Positions 1 through 8,716 of a DNA stretch of 64,000 bases are shown here, one piece after another. Within the stretch, counting starts at the first letter, position 1; each line of letters begins with the position of its first letter. The stretch covers positions 1,550,001-1,614,000 of the forward strand of contig NZ_JASD01000008.1 in the NCBI RefSeq assembly GCF_000622385.1, given 5' to 3'. This DNA comes from Sulfitobacter noctilucicola (GTDB taxonomy: Bacteria > Pseudomonadota > Alphaproteobacteria > Rhodobacterales > Rhodobacteraceae). The position numbers and the translations under genes were made by a program. The notes beneath the pieces are model-generated. The model ran no database searches. It was not told the DNA's origin and was given only the letters and a program-made list of their open reading frames with translations.

Positions 1-1037
1 ACCTCGCCCCCCGGATCAGGGCGTTCCGCACCCAGCGCCACACGCGCGCAGGTCGTCTTGCCGGATCCGCTTTCCCCAACCACCGCCAGCGTCTTGCCGC
101 GCGGCAGTTGCAGGTTCACATCGCGGCATGCCGTCACCTGCTGCGGTTTGCGCCAGCCACCCGCCTTGAGCGTATAGGTCTTGGTCACGTTCTTCAGATC
201 AAGGATGATGTCGCCGTATTCTAGTTCCGGCGCGGGCGTCGCAACTGTCGGGATCATCGGTGCGGCGGCAAACAGTTTCGCGGTATAGCCATGAGCCGGA
301 CTGCCCAGAACATCCTCGGCACTGCCCGCCTCCATCACGCGGCCCTTGTTCATCACCACGACGCGCTCCGCCATGTTGGCCACAACACCCAGATCATGCG
401 TCACAAGGATCACGCCCATACCGGTCTCTTTTTGCAGGCCATTAATCAGCCCCAGCACCTGCGCCTGCGTGGTGACATCCAGTGCGGTTGTCGGCTCGTC
501 CGCGATCAACAGTTCAGGCTGTGCAACCATCGCCATGGCGATCATGGCGCGCTGCCGCATACCGCCCGACATCTCGAACGGATAGCTGCGAAAGGCGCGC
601 TCCGGGTCGACAAACCCGACTTTCTCGAATTGTTCCAGCACCCGCACCTTGGCCTCTGACGATCCCATATTGCGGTGCAACCGCAGAACTTCGCCCACCT
701 GATTGCCCAGACGGTGCAGTGGCGACAAGGAGCGCATCGGCTCCTGAAAGATCATCGCAATCCGGTTGCCGCGCAATTTGCGCATCTGCCGCTCGGGGGC
801 GCGCAGCATGTCGATGGGCGCACCCTGTCCGGCAAACATCACGCTACCGCCCCTGATCTGCGCGGATGAAGGCAGGATCCGCAGCGCACTGCGGCAGGTC
901 AGCGTCTTGCCTGATCCACTTTCGCCCACCAACGCCAGTGTCTCGCCCGCTTGCACGGAAAATGACACGTCCGATACCACAGGCGGGGCGGACCCGAACC
1001 CGATCGTCAGCGCATCTACATCCAGCAAAGCGGTCAT
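1..1037 (-). CDS. Fused dipeptide/oligopeptide-type ABC transporter ATP-binding protein (partial, C-terminus beyond window)
   Basis: The visible 345 residues hold one complete nucleotide-binding domain and the start of a second, the layout of GsiA/YejF-type double ATPases that power dipeptide, oligopeptide or glutathione import from the cytoplasmic face. The first domain has Walker A GESGSGKT, a Q-loop (IFQEPMRSLSP), the signature SGGMRQR and Walker B LLIADEPTTALD. A linker of about 25 residues follows, and the second domain reaches its own Walker A (GESGSGKTT) before the window edge. The ATG at 1035-1037 opens MTALLDVDALTIGFG, a normal start for this family. Its permease and binding-protein genes are not in the window and may lie beyond position 1. 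It is divergent from the methyltransferase gene. Substrate is unknown. Confidence 0.9.
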   Translation of the reverse strand, partial: MTALLDVDALTIGFGSAPPVVSDVSFSVQAGETLALVGESGSGKTLTCRSALRILPSSAQIRGGSVMFAGQGAPIDMLRAPERQMRKLRGNRIAMIFQEPMRSLSPLHRLGNQVGEVLRLHRNMGSSEAKVRVLEQFEKVGFVDPERAFRSYPFEMSGGMRQRAMIAMAMVAQPELLIADEPTTALDVTTQAQVLGLINGLQKETGMGVILVTHDLGVVANMAERVVVMNKGRVMEAGSAEDVLGSPAHGYTAKLFAAAPMIPTVATPAPELEYGDIILDLKNVTKTYTLKAGGWRKPQQVTACRDVNLQLPRGKTLAVVGESGSGKTTCARVALGAERPDPGGE

Positions 1038-1224
1038 CAAAGTCCTGACTGTGAAAGCATTTCCCTTGGATTCGGAGTGAAGCCGATTTGTGCCGCACCG
1101 TCCAGCGATCAAAGCATTTCTTTGGGTAAGCTGCCCCTCTGGCGCTGTGGGGGCGTTTCGCGCTATGGCAGGATCAACCGGAGCCGCAAGACACCGTTCT
1201 CCCCGAAACCAAAGGACACTCCCC

Positions 1225-1707
1225 ATGAGCCGACTGGATAAATTCATCAACCGCATGACATCGCAACGCGCCTGTCTGAACCATGCCGCTAATCTTACTT
1301 CGGATATGCCGGGCCCTGTCTATGAACTGGGTCTGGGCAATGGCCGGACGTATCACCACATGGTCGAAATTATGCCGGGCCGCGAGGTCTACGTGTTTGA
1401 GCGTGCCGTTGCGTCCCACCCCGAAAGCACACCACCCGATGAAATGCTGATGCTGGGCGACGTTTACGAGACGCTGCCACAGGCGCTGGAGCGCTTCGGC
1501 CCAACCGCATCGCTGATCCACGCGGATCTAGGCGGGCATAACCCGAAAAAGAATGACGAATTTGCCCGCTCGATTTCCAAGGTGATCGAACCGATGCTGG
1601 CCAAAGGCGGTCTGATGGTTGCCAGTGACCGGATGTACTTCGAGGGCTTGACCGAACAGCCCCTGCCGGAAGGCGCTGTCGAGGGCAGCTGCTTTATCTA
1701 CGGTTAA
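1225..1707 (+). CDS. Small class I SAM-dependent methyltransferase (Methyltransf_17-like)
   Basis: This 160-residue protein has a recognisable SAM-binding motif I (YELGLGNGRTYHHM, about residues 33-46), an acidic residue after beta-2 (VYVFERAV) and a third strand LIHADLGGHNP. The compact size and the N-terminus MSRLDKFINRMTSQRACLNHA match a family of short methyltransferase-like proteins common in Rhodobacterales and rhizobia. I choose the ATG at 1225 because family similarity begins exactly there and it lies just after a purine-rich stretch (AAAGGACAC); an upstream in-frame ATG at 1090 would add 45 unrelated residues. The methyl acceptor is unknown. The gene stands alone between the divergent ABC ATPase gene and the leader of the beta-oxidation operon. 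Confidence 0.8.
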   Translation: MSRLDKFINRMTSQRACLNHAANLTSDMPGPVYELGLGNGRTYHHMVEIMPGREVYVFERAVASHPESTPPDEMLMLGDVYETLPQALERFGPTASLIHADLGGHNPKKNDEFARSISKVIEPMLAKGGLMVASDRMYFEGLTEQPLPEGAVEGSCFIYG

Positions 1708-1752
1708 ATCTGACGCGGCGTGGCACTTGCAGCCCGCCGCCCGATCAACGCA

Positions 1753-1800
1753 TGATGCATCCCAAATGGGGGGCATCATCGCCGCACGGTTTTCGTGCGG
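1753..1800 (+). promoter_or_regulatory. Two consecutive hairpins in the leader of the beta-oxidation operon
   Basis: The first hairpin pairs 1753-1758 (TGATGC) with 1773-1778 and continues inward through one mismatch to a CCC/GGG stem with an AAAT loop. The second is a perfect 7-bp stem, CCGCACG (1782-1788) with CGTGCGG (1794-1800), loop GTTTT. They lie between the methyltransferase stop and the operon start. They could terminate the upstream transcript or act as a 5' leader structure. Neither has a clear T-tract. Confidence 0.45.
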
Positions 1801-1850
1801 AACACGGCTCTCCTGCCCGCAAGGGACGACAAATACATCAGGAGAGTATG

Positions 1851-3947
1851 ATGAGCGACAAAATAGCATACGCCCGTCACGGTGATATCGCCGTGCTGCG
1901 GATCGAGAATCCCCCCGTCAATGCATTGAGCCAGGCCGTGCGGCAGGGTCTTTGGGATGCCATGGACCGCGCCGAATCCGACGAGGGCGTGCGCGCCGTC
2001 GTGATCGTAGGCGAAGGCCGTGCGTTTATTGCCGGTGCGGACATTACCGAATTCGGCAAGCCCCCGATGGAGCCGCATCTGCCCGTTCTGTGCAATCGGA
2101 TCGAGGCATCGCCACTGCTGGTCGTGGCCTCCATGCATGGTGTGTCGCTCGGCGGCGGATTGGAAGTCGCGCTCAGCACACACTACCGTATCGCCCAACC
2201 CACCGCCCGAGTAGGGCTGCCCGAAGTCAATCTGGGTCTCATTCCGGGTGCCGGTGCCACCCAGCGCCTGCCGCGCCTGACAGGTGCGCAAAAGGCGGTA
2301 GAGATGATCACCAGCGGCGCACCGATCAAAGCCGGCGCAGCGCTGGATCTGGGCATTCTGGACCGCGTCACCGAAGGCGAACCCGAAGCTGTCGGTCTGG
2401 CCTACGCCAAAGAGCTGCTGGAACAGGACGCCGCACCGCGCCCCGTCAGCCAGTTGCCGGCGGCAGACCCGCTTGATTGGGATGCCACCTATGATGCCGT
2501 CCTTGCCAAGGGGCGCGGTCAGATCAGTCCGGCGGTCGCCGTGCGGGCGGTTCAGGCAGCCAGCGAGCTGCCCTTCGCGCAAGGACTTGAGAAAGAGCGC
2601 GAGCTGTTCATGGAGCTCATGCAGACCGACCAACGCCAGGGCATGATCCACGCATTCTTTTCAGAACGCGCTGTCAGCAACCTGCCGGAACTCAAAGGCG
2701 TCGCGTCGCGTGACATCAAGGCCGTTGGTGTAATCGGTGGTGGCACGATGGGGGCGGGTATCGCGACCGCGGCACTTTTGGCGGGCATGGAGGTTGTCCT
2801 GATCGAGATGAAGGAAGAGGCCGCCCTTGCTGCCCACGAGCGGATCAGCGGCAATCTTGCGGGCGCATTGAAGCGCGGCAAAATCAGCCAAGAGAAATTT
2901 GACGCCTTGACGCAGAAGGCGCTGACCGTTTCGACCAACTACGACAGCCTTGGCGATGTTGATCTGGTGGTCGAAGCAGTATTCGAAGATATGGACGTGA
3001 AAAAGCAGGTCTTTGCCAAGCTTGATGCCGTCTGCAAACCGGGCTGTGTTCTGGCTTCAAACACATCCTATCTCGATGTAGACGAGATTGCCGCAAGCAC
3101 CTCGCGCCCTGCGGATGTGATCGGTCTGCACTTTTTCTCACCTGCGCATATTATGAAACTGCTTGAGGTCGTCGTGGCCGACAAGACTGCGCCGGATGTT
3201 GTGGCCACCGGTTTCGCGCTGGGCAAGGCGCTGGGCAAAATCTCTGTGCGGGCTGGCGTCTGTGACGGCTTTATCGGCAACCGCATCCTGGCGACTTATC
3301 GCACGGCAGCCGATCACATGGTGCTGGATGGTGCATCGCCCTACCAGATTGACAAGGCACTGGTTGATTTCGGCTTTGCGATGGGTCCTTTCGCGGTGGC
3401 TGATCTTGCGGGTCTCGATATCGGCTGGATGACCCGCAAACGCAAAGCGCCGCACCGCCACCCGGATGAGCGGGTGCCGACGTACATCGACAAACTCTGC
3501 GAAGAAGGACATTTTGGCCAGAAGACGGGCGAAGGCTATTATATCTACGCTGCCGGCAAACGCGCAGGTGTGCCCAACCCCAAAATCGCGGAACTGATCG
3601 CGGAGGAACAGGCCGAGCTTGGAATTACGCCACGTCCTTTCAGCGACGAGGATATTGTGCGCCGCTACATGTGTGCGATGGTGAACGAGGCTGCGAAGGT
3701 AGTTGGTGAAGGCATCGCACGGCGTCCTCTGGACGTCGATATGACGCTGCTCTTTGGCTACGGCTTTCCGCGCTATTGGGGGGGACCAATGAAATGGGCC
3801 GATATTCAGGGGCTGGACGCTGTTCTGGCCGATATCGAAAGCTATGCGCAAGACGATGCCTGGTTCTGGCAACCGGCCCCCTTGCTGAAAACACTCGTGG
3901 CCGAGGGCCGCACATTTGATGATCTGAACAAGGACGCCGGAAAATGA
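1851..3947 (+). CDS. Bifunctional enoyl-CoA hydratase / 3-hydroxyacyl-CoA dehydrogenase (FadJ/PimF type)
   Basis: This 698-residue fused beta-oxidation enzyme hydrates 2-enoyl-CoA and oxidises the resulting 3-hydroxyacyl-CoA with NAD. The crotonase domain (residues 1-190) keeps both catalytic glutamates, E105 in GGGLEVAL and E125 in [11 protein letters not shown], and the oxyanion segment IAGAD. The dehydrogenase domain begins near residue 290 with [12 protein letters not shown], has the catalytic His427 in GLHFFSP, and ends with the usual C-terminal dehydrogenase repeats. The start is one of two tandem ATGs (1848, 1851); 1851 sits at better distance (6 nt) from AGGAG at 1840-1844. The last four bases overlap the thiolase start, so the two are probably translationally coupled. 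Length and domain order match the FadJ/FadB/PimF alpha-subunit family. Confidence 0.93.
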   Translation: MSDKIAYARHGDIAVLRIENPPVNALSQAVRQGLWDAMDRAESDEGVRAVVIVGEGRAFIAGADITEFGKPPMEPHLPVLCNRIEASPLLVVASMHGVSLGGGLEVALSTHYRIAQPTARVGLPEVNLGLIPGAGATQRLPRLTGAQKAVEMITSGAPIKAGAALDLGILDRVTEGEPEAVGLAYAKELLEQDAAPRPVSQLPAADPLDWDATYDAVLAKGRGQISPAVAVRAVQAASELPFAQGLEKERELFMELMQTDQRQGMIHAFFSERAVSNLPELKGVASRDIKAVGVIGGGTMGAGIATAALLAGMEVVLIEMKEEAALAAHERISGNLAGALKRGKISQEKFDALTQKALTVSTNYDSLGDVDLVVEAVFEDMDVKKQVFAKLDAVCKPGCVLASNTSYLDVDEIAASTSRPADVIGLHFFSPAHIMKLLEVVVADKTAPDVVATGFALGKALGKISVRAGVCDGFIGNRILATYRTAADHMVLDGASPYQIDKALVDFGFAMGPFAVADLAGLDIGWMTRKRKAPHRHPDERVPTYIDKLCEEGHFGQKTGEGYYIYAAGKRAGVPNPKIAELIAEEQAELGITPRPFSDEDIVRRYMCAMVNEAAKVVGEGIARRPLDVDMTLLFGYGFPRYWGGPMKWADIQGLDAVLADIESYAQDDAWFWQPAPLLKTLVAEGRTFDDLNKDAGK

Positions 3948-5116
3948 AACAAGCTGTTATCGTCTCCACCGCCCGCACGGGCCTCGCCAAGTCGTTTCGC
4001 GGGTCGTTCAACATGACTCACGGTGCCTCTATGGGTGGCCACGCGGTTAAACATGCAGTCGAACGTGCAGGTATTGATCCATCGCAGGTCGAAGACGTGC
4101 TGATGGGCTGCGCCAATCCCGAAGGGGCCACCGGCGGCAACATTGCGCGTCAGGTTGCCTTGCGGGCCGGTCTGCCGATCACTGCGTCGGGTGTTACCGT
4201 CAATCGCTTCTGTTCCTCTGGTCTGCAAACTGTTGCGATGGCTGCGAATGCCATCACCCAAGAGGGCGCAGGCCCTATGGTTGCAGGCGGGGTCGAAAGC
4301 ATCTCGATGGTTGCGCCGGATTCCAAGACCGTAAAAGATCCATGGATCGAAGAGCATAAGCCCGCCATTTACATGACCATGATTGAAACGGCGGACATTG
4401 TCGCGGAACGCTATGGCATCAGCCGCGAGTATCAGGACGAATTCGGACTGCGTAGCCAGCAGCTGATCCATGCCGCGCAGCAAGCGGGCAAGTTCGACGA
4501 TGAAATCGTGCCGATGCAAACCACCATGGGCATGAAGAACAAAGAAACCGGCGAGATCACGTATCACGAAGTGACCGTCGACAAGGATGAATGCAACCGC
4601 CCCGGCACTACGATGGAAGGTCTGTCCGGTCTTCAGCCTGTGCGCGAAGGTGGCTTTATTACCGCCGGTAACGCGAGCCAGCTTTCCGATGGGGCGGCCG
4701 CCGTGGTCGTGATGGACAGCAAGCAGGCAGAACAGCAGGGCCTTGAGCCGCTGGGCGCTTTCAAAGGGTTCGCTGTCGCCGGCTGCGAGCCTGACGAGAT
4801 GGGTATTGGCCCGGTCTATGCTGTTCCTCGTTTGCTTGAGCGTCACGGCCTCAAGATCGACGACATCGACATCTGGGAACTGAACGAAGCCTTTGCGTCA
4901 CAGTGTCTCTATTCACGCGACACGCTGGGCATCGACCCCGAAAAATATAACGTCAATGGCGGGTCCATCGCCATTGGCCACCCCTTTGGCATGACGGGTG
5001 CACGCTGCACCGGCCACCTGCTGCTGGAAGGCAAGCGGCGCGGGGCTAAATTGGGTGTGGTCACAATGTGTATCGGCGGCGGCATGGGTGCTGCGGGCCT
5101 GTTTGAAATCTACTAA
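3944..5116 (+). CDS. Acetyl-CoA C-acyltransferase (3-ketoacyl-CoA thiolase)
   Basis: This 390-residue thiolase cleaves 3-ketoacyl-CoA with CoA to acetyl-CoA and a shortened acyl-CoA, the last step of the beta-oxidation cycle. The nucleophile is Cys90 in [10 protein letters not shown]. The C-terminal base pair of motifs is also present: His346 in [10 protein letters not shown] and Cys376 in [10 protein letters not shown]. Length is standard. The ATGA overlap (3944-3947) with the hydratase/dehydrogenase gene suggests the two products form a FadAB-like complex. The position in a dehydrogenase-containing degradative operon favours a breakdown role over PHB synthesis, although thiolases cannot be assigned a direction from sequence alone. 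Confidence 0.93.
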   Translation: MKQAVIVSTARTGLAKSFRGSFNMTHGASMGGHAVKHAVERAGIDPSQVEDVLMGCANPEGATGGNIARQVALRAGLPITASGVTVNRFCSSGLQTVAMAANAITQEGAGPMVAGGVESISMVAPDSKTVKDPWIEEHKPAIYMTMIETADIVAERYGISREYQDEFGLRSQQLIHAAQQAGKFDDEIVPMQTTMGMKNKETGEITYHEVTVDKDECNRPGTTMEGLSGLQPVREGGFITAGNASQLSDGAAAVVVMDSKQAEQQGLEPLGAFKGFAVAGCEPDEMGIGPVYAVPRLLERHGLKIDDIDIWELNEAFASQCLYSRDTLGIDPEKYNVNGGSIAIGHPFGMTGARCTGHLLLEGKRRGAKLGVVTMCIGGGMGAAGLFEIY

Positions 5117-5128
5117 GGGAGCCACATC

Positions 5129-6334
5129 ATGGATCTGAGCTATTCTGACGAAGAGAAGGCATTCCGCGAAGAGGTGCGTACCTTTCTCAAGGAAAAACTG
5201 CCTAAAGACCTGAGCGACAAGGTCGCGGGGTCGGACGGGGACGACCTGACCAAGGATGATATGGAACGCTGGCATGCGATCCTGAACGAACAGGGCTGGC
5301 TTGTGCCAAACTGGCCAAAGAAATTCGGCGGTGCCGAGTGGAACGCCGTACAGCGCCACATCTTTGAAGAAGAAGCCGCCGCTGCCAACGCGCCGCGCAT
5401 CGTGCCTTTCGGTTTCTCCATGCTGGCCCCTGTGTTGCAGAAATTCGGCAGCCAAGAGCAGAATGATTACTGGCTTCCCCGCATGTTGAACGGCGACGAT
5501 TGGTGGTGTCAGGGCTATTCCGAACCGGGTGCCGGTTCCGACCTTGCTTCGTTGAAAACCACGGCCGTCAAGAACGAGGCGGGCACGCATTATGTCGTGA
5601 ACGGTCAGAAGACATGGACGACACTTGGTCAGCACGCAAACATGATTTTCTGTCTGGTGCGGACCGACAAGGACGTGAAGCAGCAGGAAGGTATTTCGTT
5701 CCTGCTGATCGACATGGACACACCAGGCATCGAAGTGCGCCCGATCATTCTGCTGGATGGCACGCATGAGGTGAACGAGGTCTGGTTCACAGACGTCGAG
5801 GTGCCGGTCGAGAACCTTGTCGGCGAAGAGAACAAGGGCTGGACCTATGCCAAGTATCTGCTGACCCACGAACGCACAAACATCGCGGGCGTCGGGTTCT
5901 CTCAGGCAGGTCTGAACACCGTAAAGCGTCTGGCCAAATCCGAGATGGCAGGCGGCAAGCCTCTCATCCAGAACCCGCATTTCGCAGCACGCGTGGCGCA
6001 GGTCGAGATTGATCTCAAAGCAATGGCGACCACGAACTTGCGGATCATTTCCAAGGCTGCCGCAGGCTCCGCACCCGGTGTCGAAGCGTCAATGCTCAAG
6101 GTCAAAGGCACGGTAATCCGTCAGGAAATCAACGATCTGGCACGCCGCGCTGTCGGCTCTTACGCGATGCCATTCGCATCCGAAGCTGTTGAAGGATCGA
6201 ACGCCGGTCTGCCCGATCCGCTGGGCGCGGGTCCGGTTGCGGCCAAGTACTTCAACAACCGCAAGCTGTCGATCTTCGGCGGCTCGAACGAAATCCAGCG
6301 CGGCATTATCGCCAAAGTCAGCATGCAGGGATAA
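5129..6334 (+). CDS. Acyl-CoA dehydrogenase, large-subunit type (PimC-like)
   Basis: This 401-residue FAD enzyme introduces a 2,3-double bond into acyl-CoA and passes electrons to ETF. It shows the substrate/FAD-loop motif CQGYSEPGAGSDLASL, NGQKTWTT, and a C-terminal IFGGSNEIQRGIIAK. In the last motif Gly stands where medium-chain dehydrogenases carry the catalytic Glu (YEGT). This is common in long FadE/PimC-like members, whose base lies elsewhere or in a partner subunit. The gene lies 12 nt after the thiolase and 4 nt before a second, shorter dehydrogenase gene, an arrangement known for heteromeric acyl-CoA dehydrogenases such as PimC/PimD. The preferred acyl chain cannot be read from sequence; dicarboxylyl-CoA is plausible. 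Confidence 0.9.
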   Translation: MDLSYSDEEKAFREEVRTFLKEKLPKDLSDKVAGSDGDDLTKDDMERWHAILNEQGWLVPNWPKKFGGAEWNAVQRHIFEEEAAAANAPRIVPFGFSMLAPVLQKFGSQEQNDYWLPRMLNGDDWWCQGYSEPGAGSDLASLKTTAVKNEAGTHYVVNGQKTWTTLGQHANMIFCLVRTDKDVKQQEGISFLLIDMDTPGIEVRPIILLDGTHEVNEVWFTDVEVPVENLVGEENKGWTYAKYLLTHERTNIAGVGFSQAGLNTVKRLAKSEMAGGKPLIQNPHFAARVAQVEIDLKAMATTNLRIISKAAAGSAPGVEASMLKVKGTVIRQEINDLARRAVGSYAMPFASEAVEGSNAGLPDPLGAGPVAAKYFNNRKLSIFGGSNEIQRGIIAKVSMQG

Positions 6335-6338
6335 GACC

Positions 6339-7472
6339 ATGAATTTCGACCTTACAGAAGAGCGGCAGATGCTGCAGGACACCCTGCGACGTTTCCTGCG
6401 CGACCGTTACGACACAGCAACGCGCAACACGATCCTTGAGAGCGACACAGGCATGTCCAAAGAGATATGGGCAGAACTGGCGGAGCTGGGTGTCATCGGT
6501 GCACTGTTCACAGAAGAGCAGGGCGGCTTTGGCGGCAAGGGTTTTGACATCGCAGTGGTGTTCGAAGAACTGGGCCGTGCCGGAGTGGTGGAACCCTTTC
6601 TTGATACTGCCGTTCTGGGTGGTGGTCTGGTGGCTGATCTGGGCGACGAGAGCCAGCTTGCGCTGGTCGAAGAGGTCATCGGCGGTACGTCCCAGATGGC
6701 GTTTGCACATGGTGAGCCGTCCAGCCGCTATGACCTGAACCGCGTCCAGACAACCGCCAAGACGGAAGGCGACGACATCGTCCTGAACGGTCACAAGGCC
6801 GTGGTGGTAAATGCCGAAGCTGCCGATCACATCGTGGTGTCTGCCCGCGAAAGCGGCGACCGTGATGACGAGGCGGGAATTTCCCTGTTCCTTGTCCCTG
6901 CCGACACGAAGGGCGTCACTGTTCAGGGGTATGCCCTGTTGGCCGGTGGCCGTGCTGCCGAAGTCATGCTGGACGATGTGCGTCTCCCGGCAAGCGCACG
7001 TTTGGGCAAAGCGGGCGAGGCCTATGCCGCGATTGAGGCGCGTATCGCTGCGGCAAATGTCGCACAATGCGCCGAGACGCTGGGTGCGATGGAAACCGCA
7101 ACCCATCTGACAAAAGACTACCTGATGACGCGCAAACAGTTTGGCCGTCCGATCGGCACGTTCCAGGCGCTTGCGTTCCGCATGTCCGATTTGCTGATCG
7201 AGATGGAGCAGGCACGTTCTGCCGTGATCAACGCTGCAGGCCATCTGGAAGGCGACCGGAAAACACGCGAAAGCAATATCTCGGCCACCAAGAACCTGAT
7301 GGGCCGCGCTGGCCGTCTGGTGGCAGAGGACAGCATCCAGCTGCATGGCGGTATTGCCATGACGCAGGAATACGAGCTGGCCCATATCGCCAAGCGGATT
7401 GTCATGGCGGATCACCGCTTTGGCGATACCGATCATCATCTGGAGCGGTTTATCGCACTCGCTGCCGCCTGA
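6339..7472 (+). CDS. Acyl-CoA dehydrogenase, small-subunit type (PimD-like)
   Basis: This 377-residue acyl-CoA dehydrogenase-fold protein starts MNFDLTEERQMLQDTLRRFL and ends IQLHGGIAMTQEYELAHIAKR followed by FGDTDHHLERF, the typical C-terminus of PimD-like small subunits. The glycine-rich adenine-binding segment around QLHGGIAMT is intact. The usual SEPGAGSD active-site loop is replaced by FAHGEPSSRYD, so it may serve as the partner of the preceding dehydrogenase rather than act alone. The ATG at 6339 is 4 nt after the upstream stop, and the extended upstream reading frame lies entirely inside the previous gene. I infer an alpha2beta2 heterotetramer with the 5129-6334 product. Confidence 0.88.
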   Translation: MNFDLTEERQMLQDTLRRFLRDRYDTATRNTILESDTGMSKEIWAELAELGVIGALFTEEQGGFGGKGFDIAVVFEELGRAGVVEPFLDTAVLGGGLVADLGDESQLALVEEVIGGTSQMAFAHGEPSSRYDLNRVQTTAKTEGDDIVLNGHKAVVVNAEAADHIVVSARESGDRDDEAGISLFLVPADTKGVTVQGYALLAGGRAAEVMLDDVRLPASARLGKAGEAYAAIEARIAAANVAQCAETLGAMETATHLTKDYLMTRKQFGRPIGTFQALAFRMSDLLIEMEQARSAVINAAGHLEGDRKTRESNISATKNLMGRAGRLVAEDSIQLHGGIAMTQEYELAHIAKRIVMADHRFGDTDHHLERFIALAAA

Positions 7473-7484
7473 ACGGACAGGCAG

Positions 7485-7910
7485 ATGAGTTCGCAACCTG
7501 ATGAGAAGTTCCTGATCCGGGACGAAACAGGCACCCAGACCCTGATCGGATACGTCGTTGACGTGTCCGACGGGGTCCACGGTCGCTGTTTTCTGGATGT
7601 GGGGCCACAACACACCAACCGCCATGGCGTTTTACACGGCGGCATCGCAACCTGCATGCTGGACAACGCGTGCGGGTGCACAGGATCGCTGACGGTTGAC
7701 CCCTCCGGGACGGCTCCGTTTCTGACGATCTCGATGAACACCCATTACATCGCACCGGGGCGCGCGGGCCGTGTCTGGGCCACCGGCACCCTACGGGGCG
7801 GCGGGCGCAGCCTCTTTTATATCGACGGTGTGCTCAAGCACGAAGATGGCACCGTCATTGCCACATCCAGCGGCGTTTTCAAACGCGTCCCACAGGAGAA
7901 ACTGACATGA
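7485..7910 (+). CDS. PaaI-family hotdog thioesterase
   Basis: This 141-residue single hotdog domain protein likely hydrolyses an acyl-CoA or aryl-CoA thioester, releasing dead-end intermediates and CoA in the cytoplasm. The diagnostic stretch HTNRHGVLHGGIATCMLDNA contains the HGG turn and the conserved Asp/Asn of the PaaI group. The central helix is followed by strands TISMNTHYIAPGRAG and GRSLFYIDGVL, as in the family. It sits inside the beta-oxidation operon, 12 nt after the second dehydrogenase and overlapping the crotonase gene by 4 nt. The exact thioester is not predictable. Confidence 0.85.
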   Translation: MSSQPDEKFLIRDETGTQTLIGYVVDVSDGVHGRCFLDVGPQHTNRHGVLHGGIATCMLDNACGCTGSLTVDPSGTAPFLTISMNTHYIAPGRAGRVWATGTLRGGGRSLFYIDGVLKHEDGTVIATSSGVFKRVPQEKLT

Positions 7911-8677
7911 GTGCACGGATCGAGGATGCGGGCGACCGGTTGATCATCTGGAACGGCAATCAGGAAACGCGCGGCGCACTGTCGCCGGAGCTGTACCAAT
8001 GCATCAAGGACGCGATGGAGCAAGCGCAACAGCCACGCATCCGGGCCGTCATTCTGACAGCCGACGGGCCGTTCTTCTGCGCAGGTGGCAACCTGAACGT
8101 CATCATCGAGCGCCGTCAGACACCCGAGATGGAACGGCGCGAGAGAATTGAAGATTTGCACGATCTGGTCCGCGCGATGCGGTCCTGTCCTGTGCCTTTG
8201 ATCGCCGCTGTCGAAGGTGGTGCGGCGGGTGCAGGGTTAAGCCTTGCGCTGGCGTGTGATCTGATCGTTGCGGCGAAAGATGCCAAGTTCACAGCCGCTT
8301 ATGTCAAAGCAGGCCTGGTGCCGGATGGCGGTTTGACGTCTTCGATGGCCCGTCTGTTGCCGCGTCCACTGGCGATGGAAATGTGCCTGTTGGGCCGGCC
8401 CGTTATGGCATCGCGTTTTGCCGAGCTTGGCGCGATCAGCCGCTTGGTGGCACCGGGCAAAGCGATGGAAGAAGCGACAGCCCTTGCTGACGCCATTGCG
8501 GCGGGTCCGAGAGAAGCGCAGGGTGTCATTCGCGGGTTGGTTGCGGATGCTTATGAAGCGACCGAAGCAGAGCAGCTTGATGCGGAGCGCAACGCGATGG
8601 CAGCAGCGTCAGGTCGCGACGAGGCCGCAGAAGGCATCGCGGCGTTCTTGGAAAAGCGCGCACCGAATTACAGTTGA
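7907..8677 (+). CDS. Enoyl-CoA hydratase/isomerase family protein (crotonase fold, PaaG-like)
   Basis: This 256-residue crotonase has the oxyanion-hole segment FFCAGGNLN and the second turn EGGAAGAGLSLALACD. The two glutamates of classic hydratases are absent: the first site reads GGAAGAGLSL and the second AYVKAGLVPDGGLTSS. That pattern is usual in PaaG/PaaB-like isomerases and ring-modifying crotonases. It may therefore be a double-bond isomerase or handle an unusual enoyl-CoA, complementing the bona fide hydratase encoded at 1851-3947. It starts in an ATGA overlap with the thioesterase gene and precedes the ligase gene by 39 nt. It occupies the position of pimE by gene content. Confidence 0.85.
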   Translation: MSARIEDAGDRLIIWNGNQETRGALSPELYQCIKDAMEQAQQPRIRAVILTADGPFFCAGGNLNVIIERRQTPEMERRERIEDLHDLVRAMRSCPVPLIAAVEGGAAGAGLSLALACDLIVAAKDAKFTAAYVKAGLVPDGGLTSSMARLLPRPLAMEMCLLGRPVMASRFAELGAISRLVAPGKAMEEATALADAIAAGPREAQGVIRGLVADAYEATEAEQLDAERNAMAAASGRDEAAEGIAAFLEKRAPNYS

Positions 8678-8716
8678 TCGGATAGATCAACGCGTCCGGC
8701 ACTTGGGAGGGTAAGA

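Noticed and set aside
3842..4846. A 334-codon minus-strand frame opposite the thiolase gene
   Set aside because: No motif and low-complexity basic composition; the thiolase motifs on the plus strand are complete. Similar long antisense frames at 4913-5980, 6318-7625 and 17948-19276 were dismissed for the same reason.
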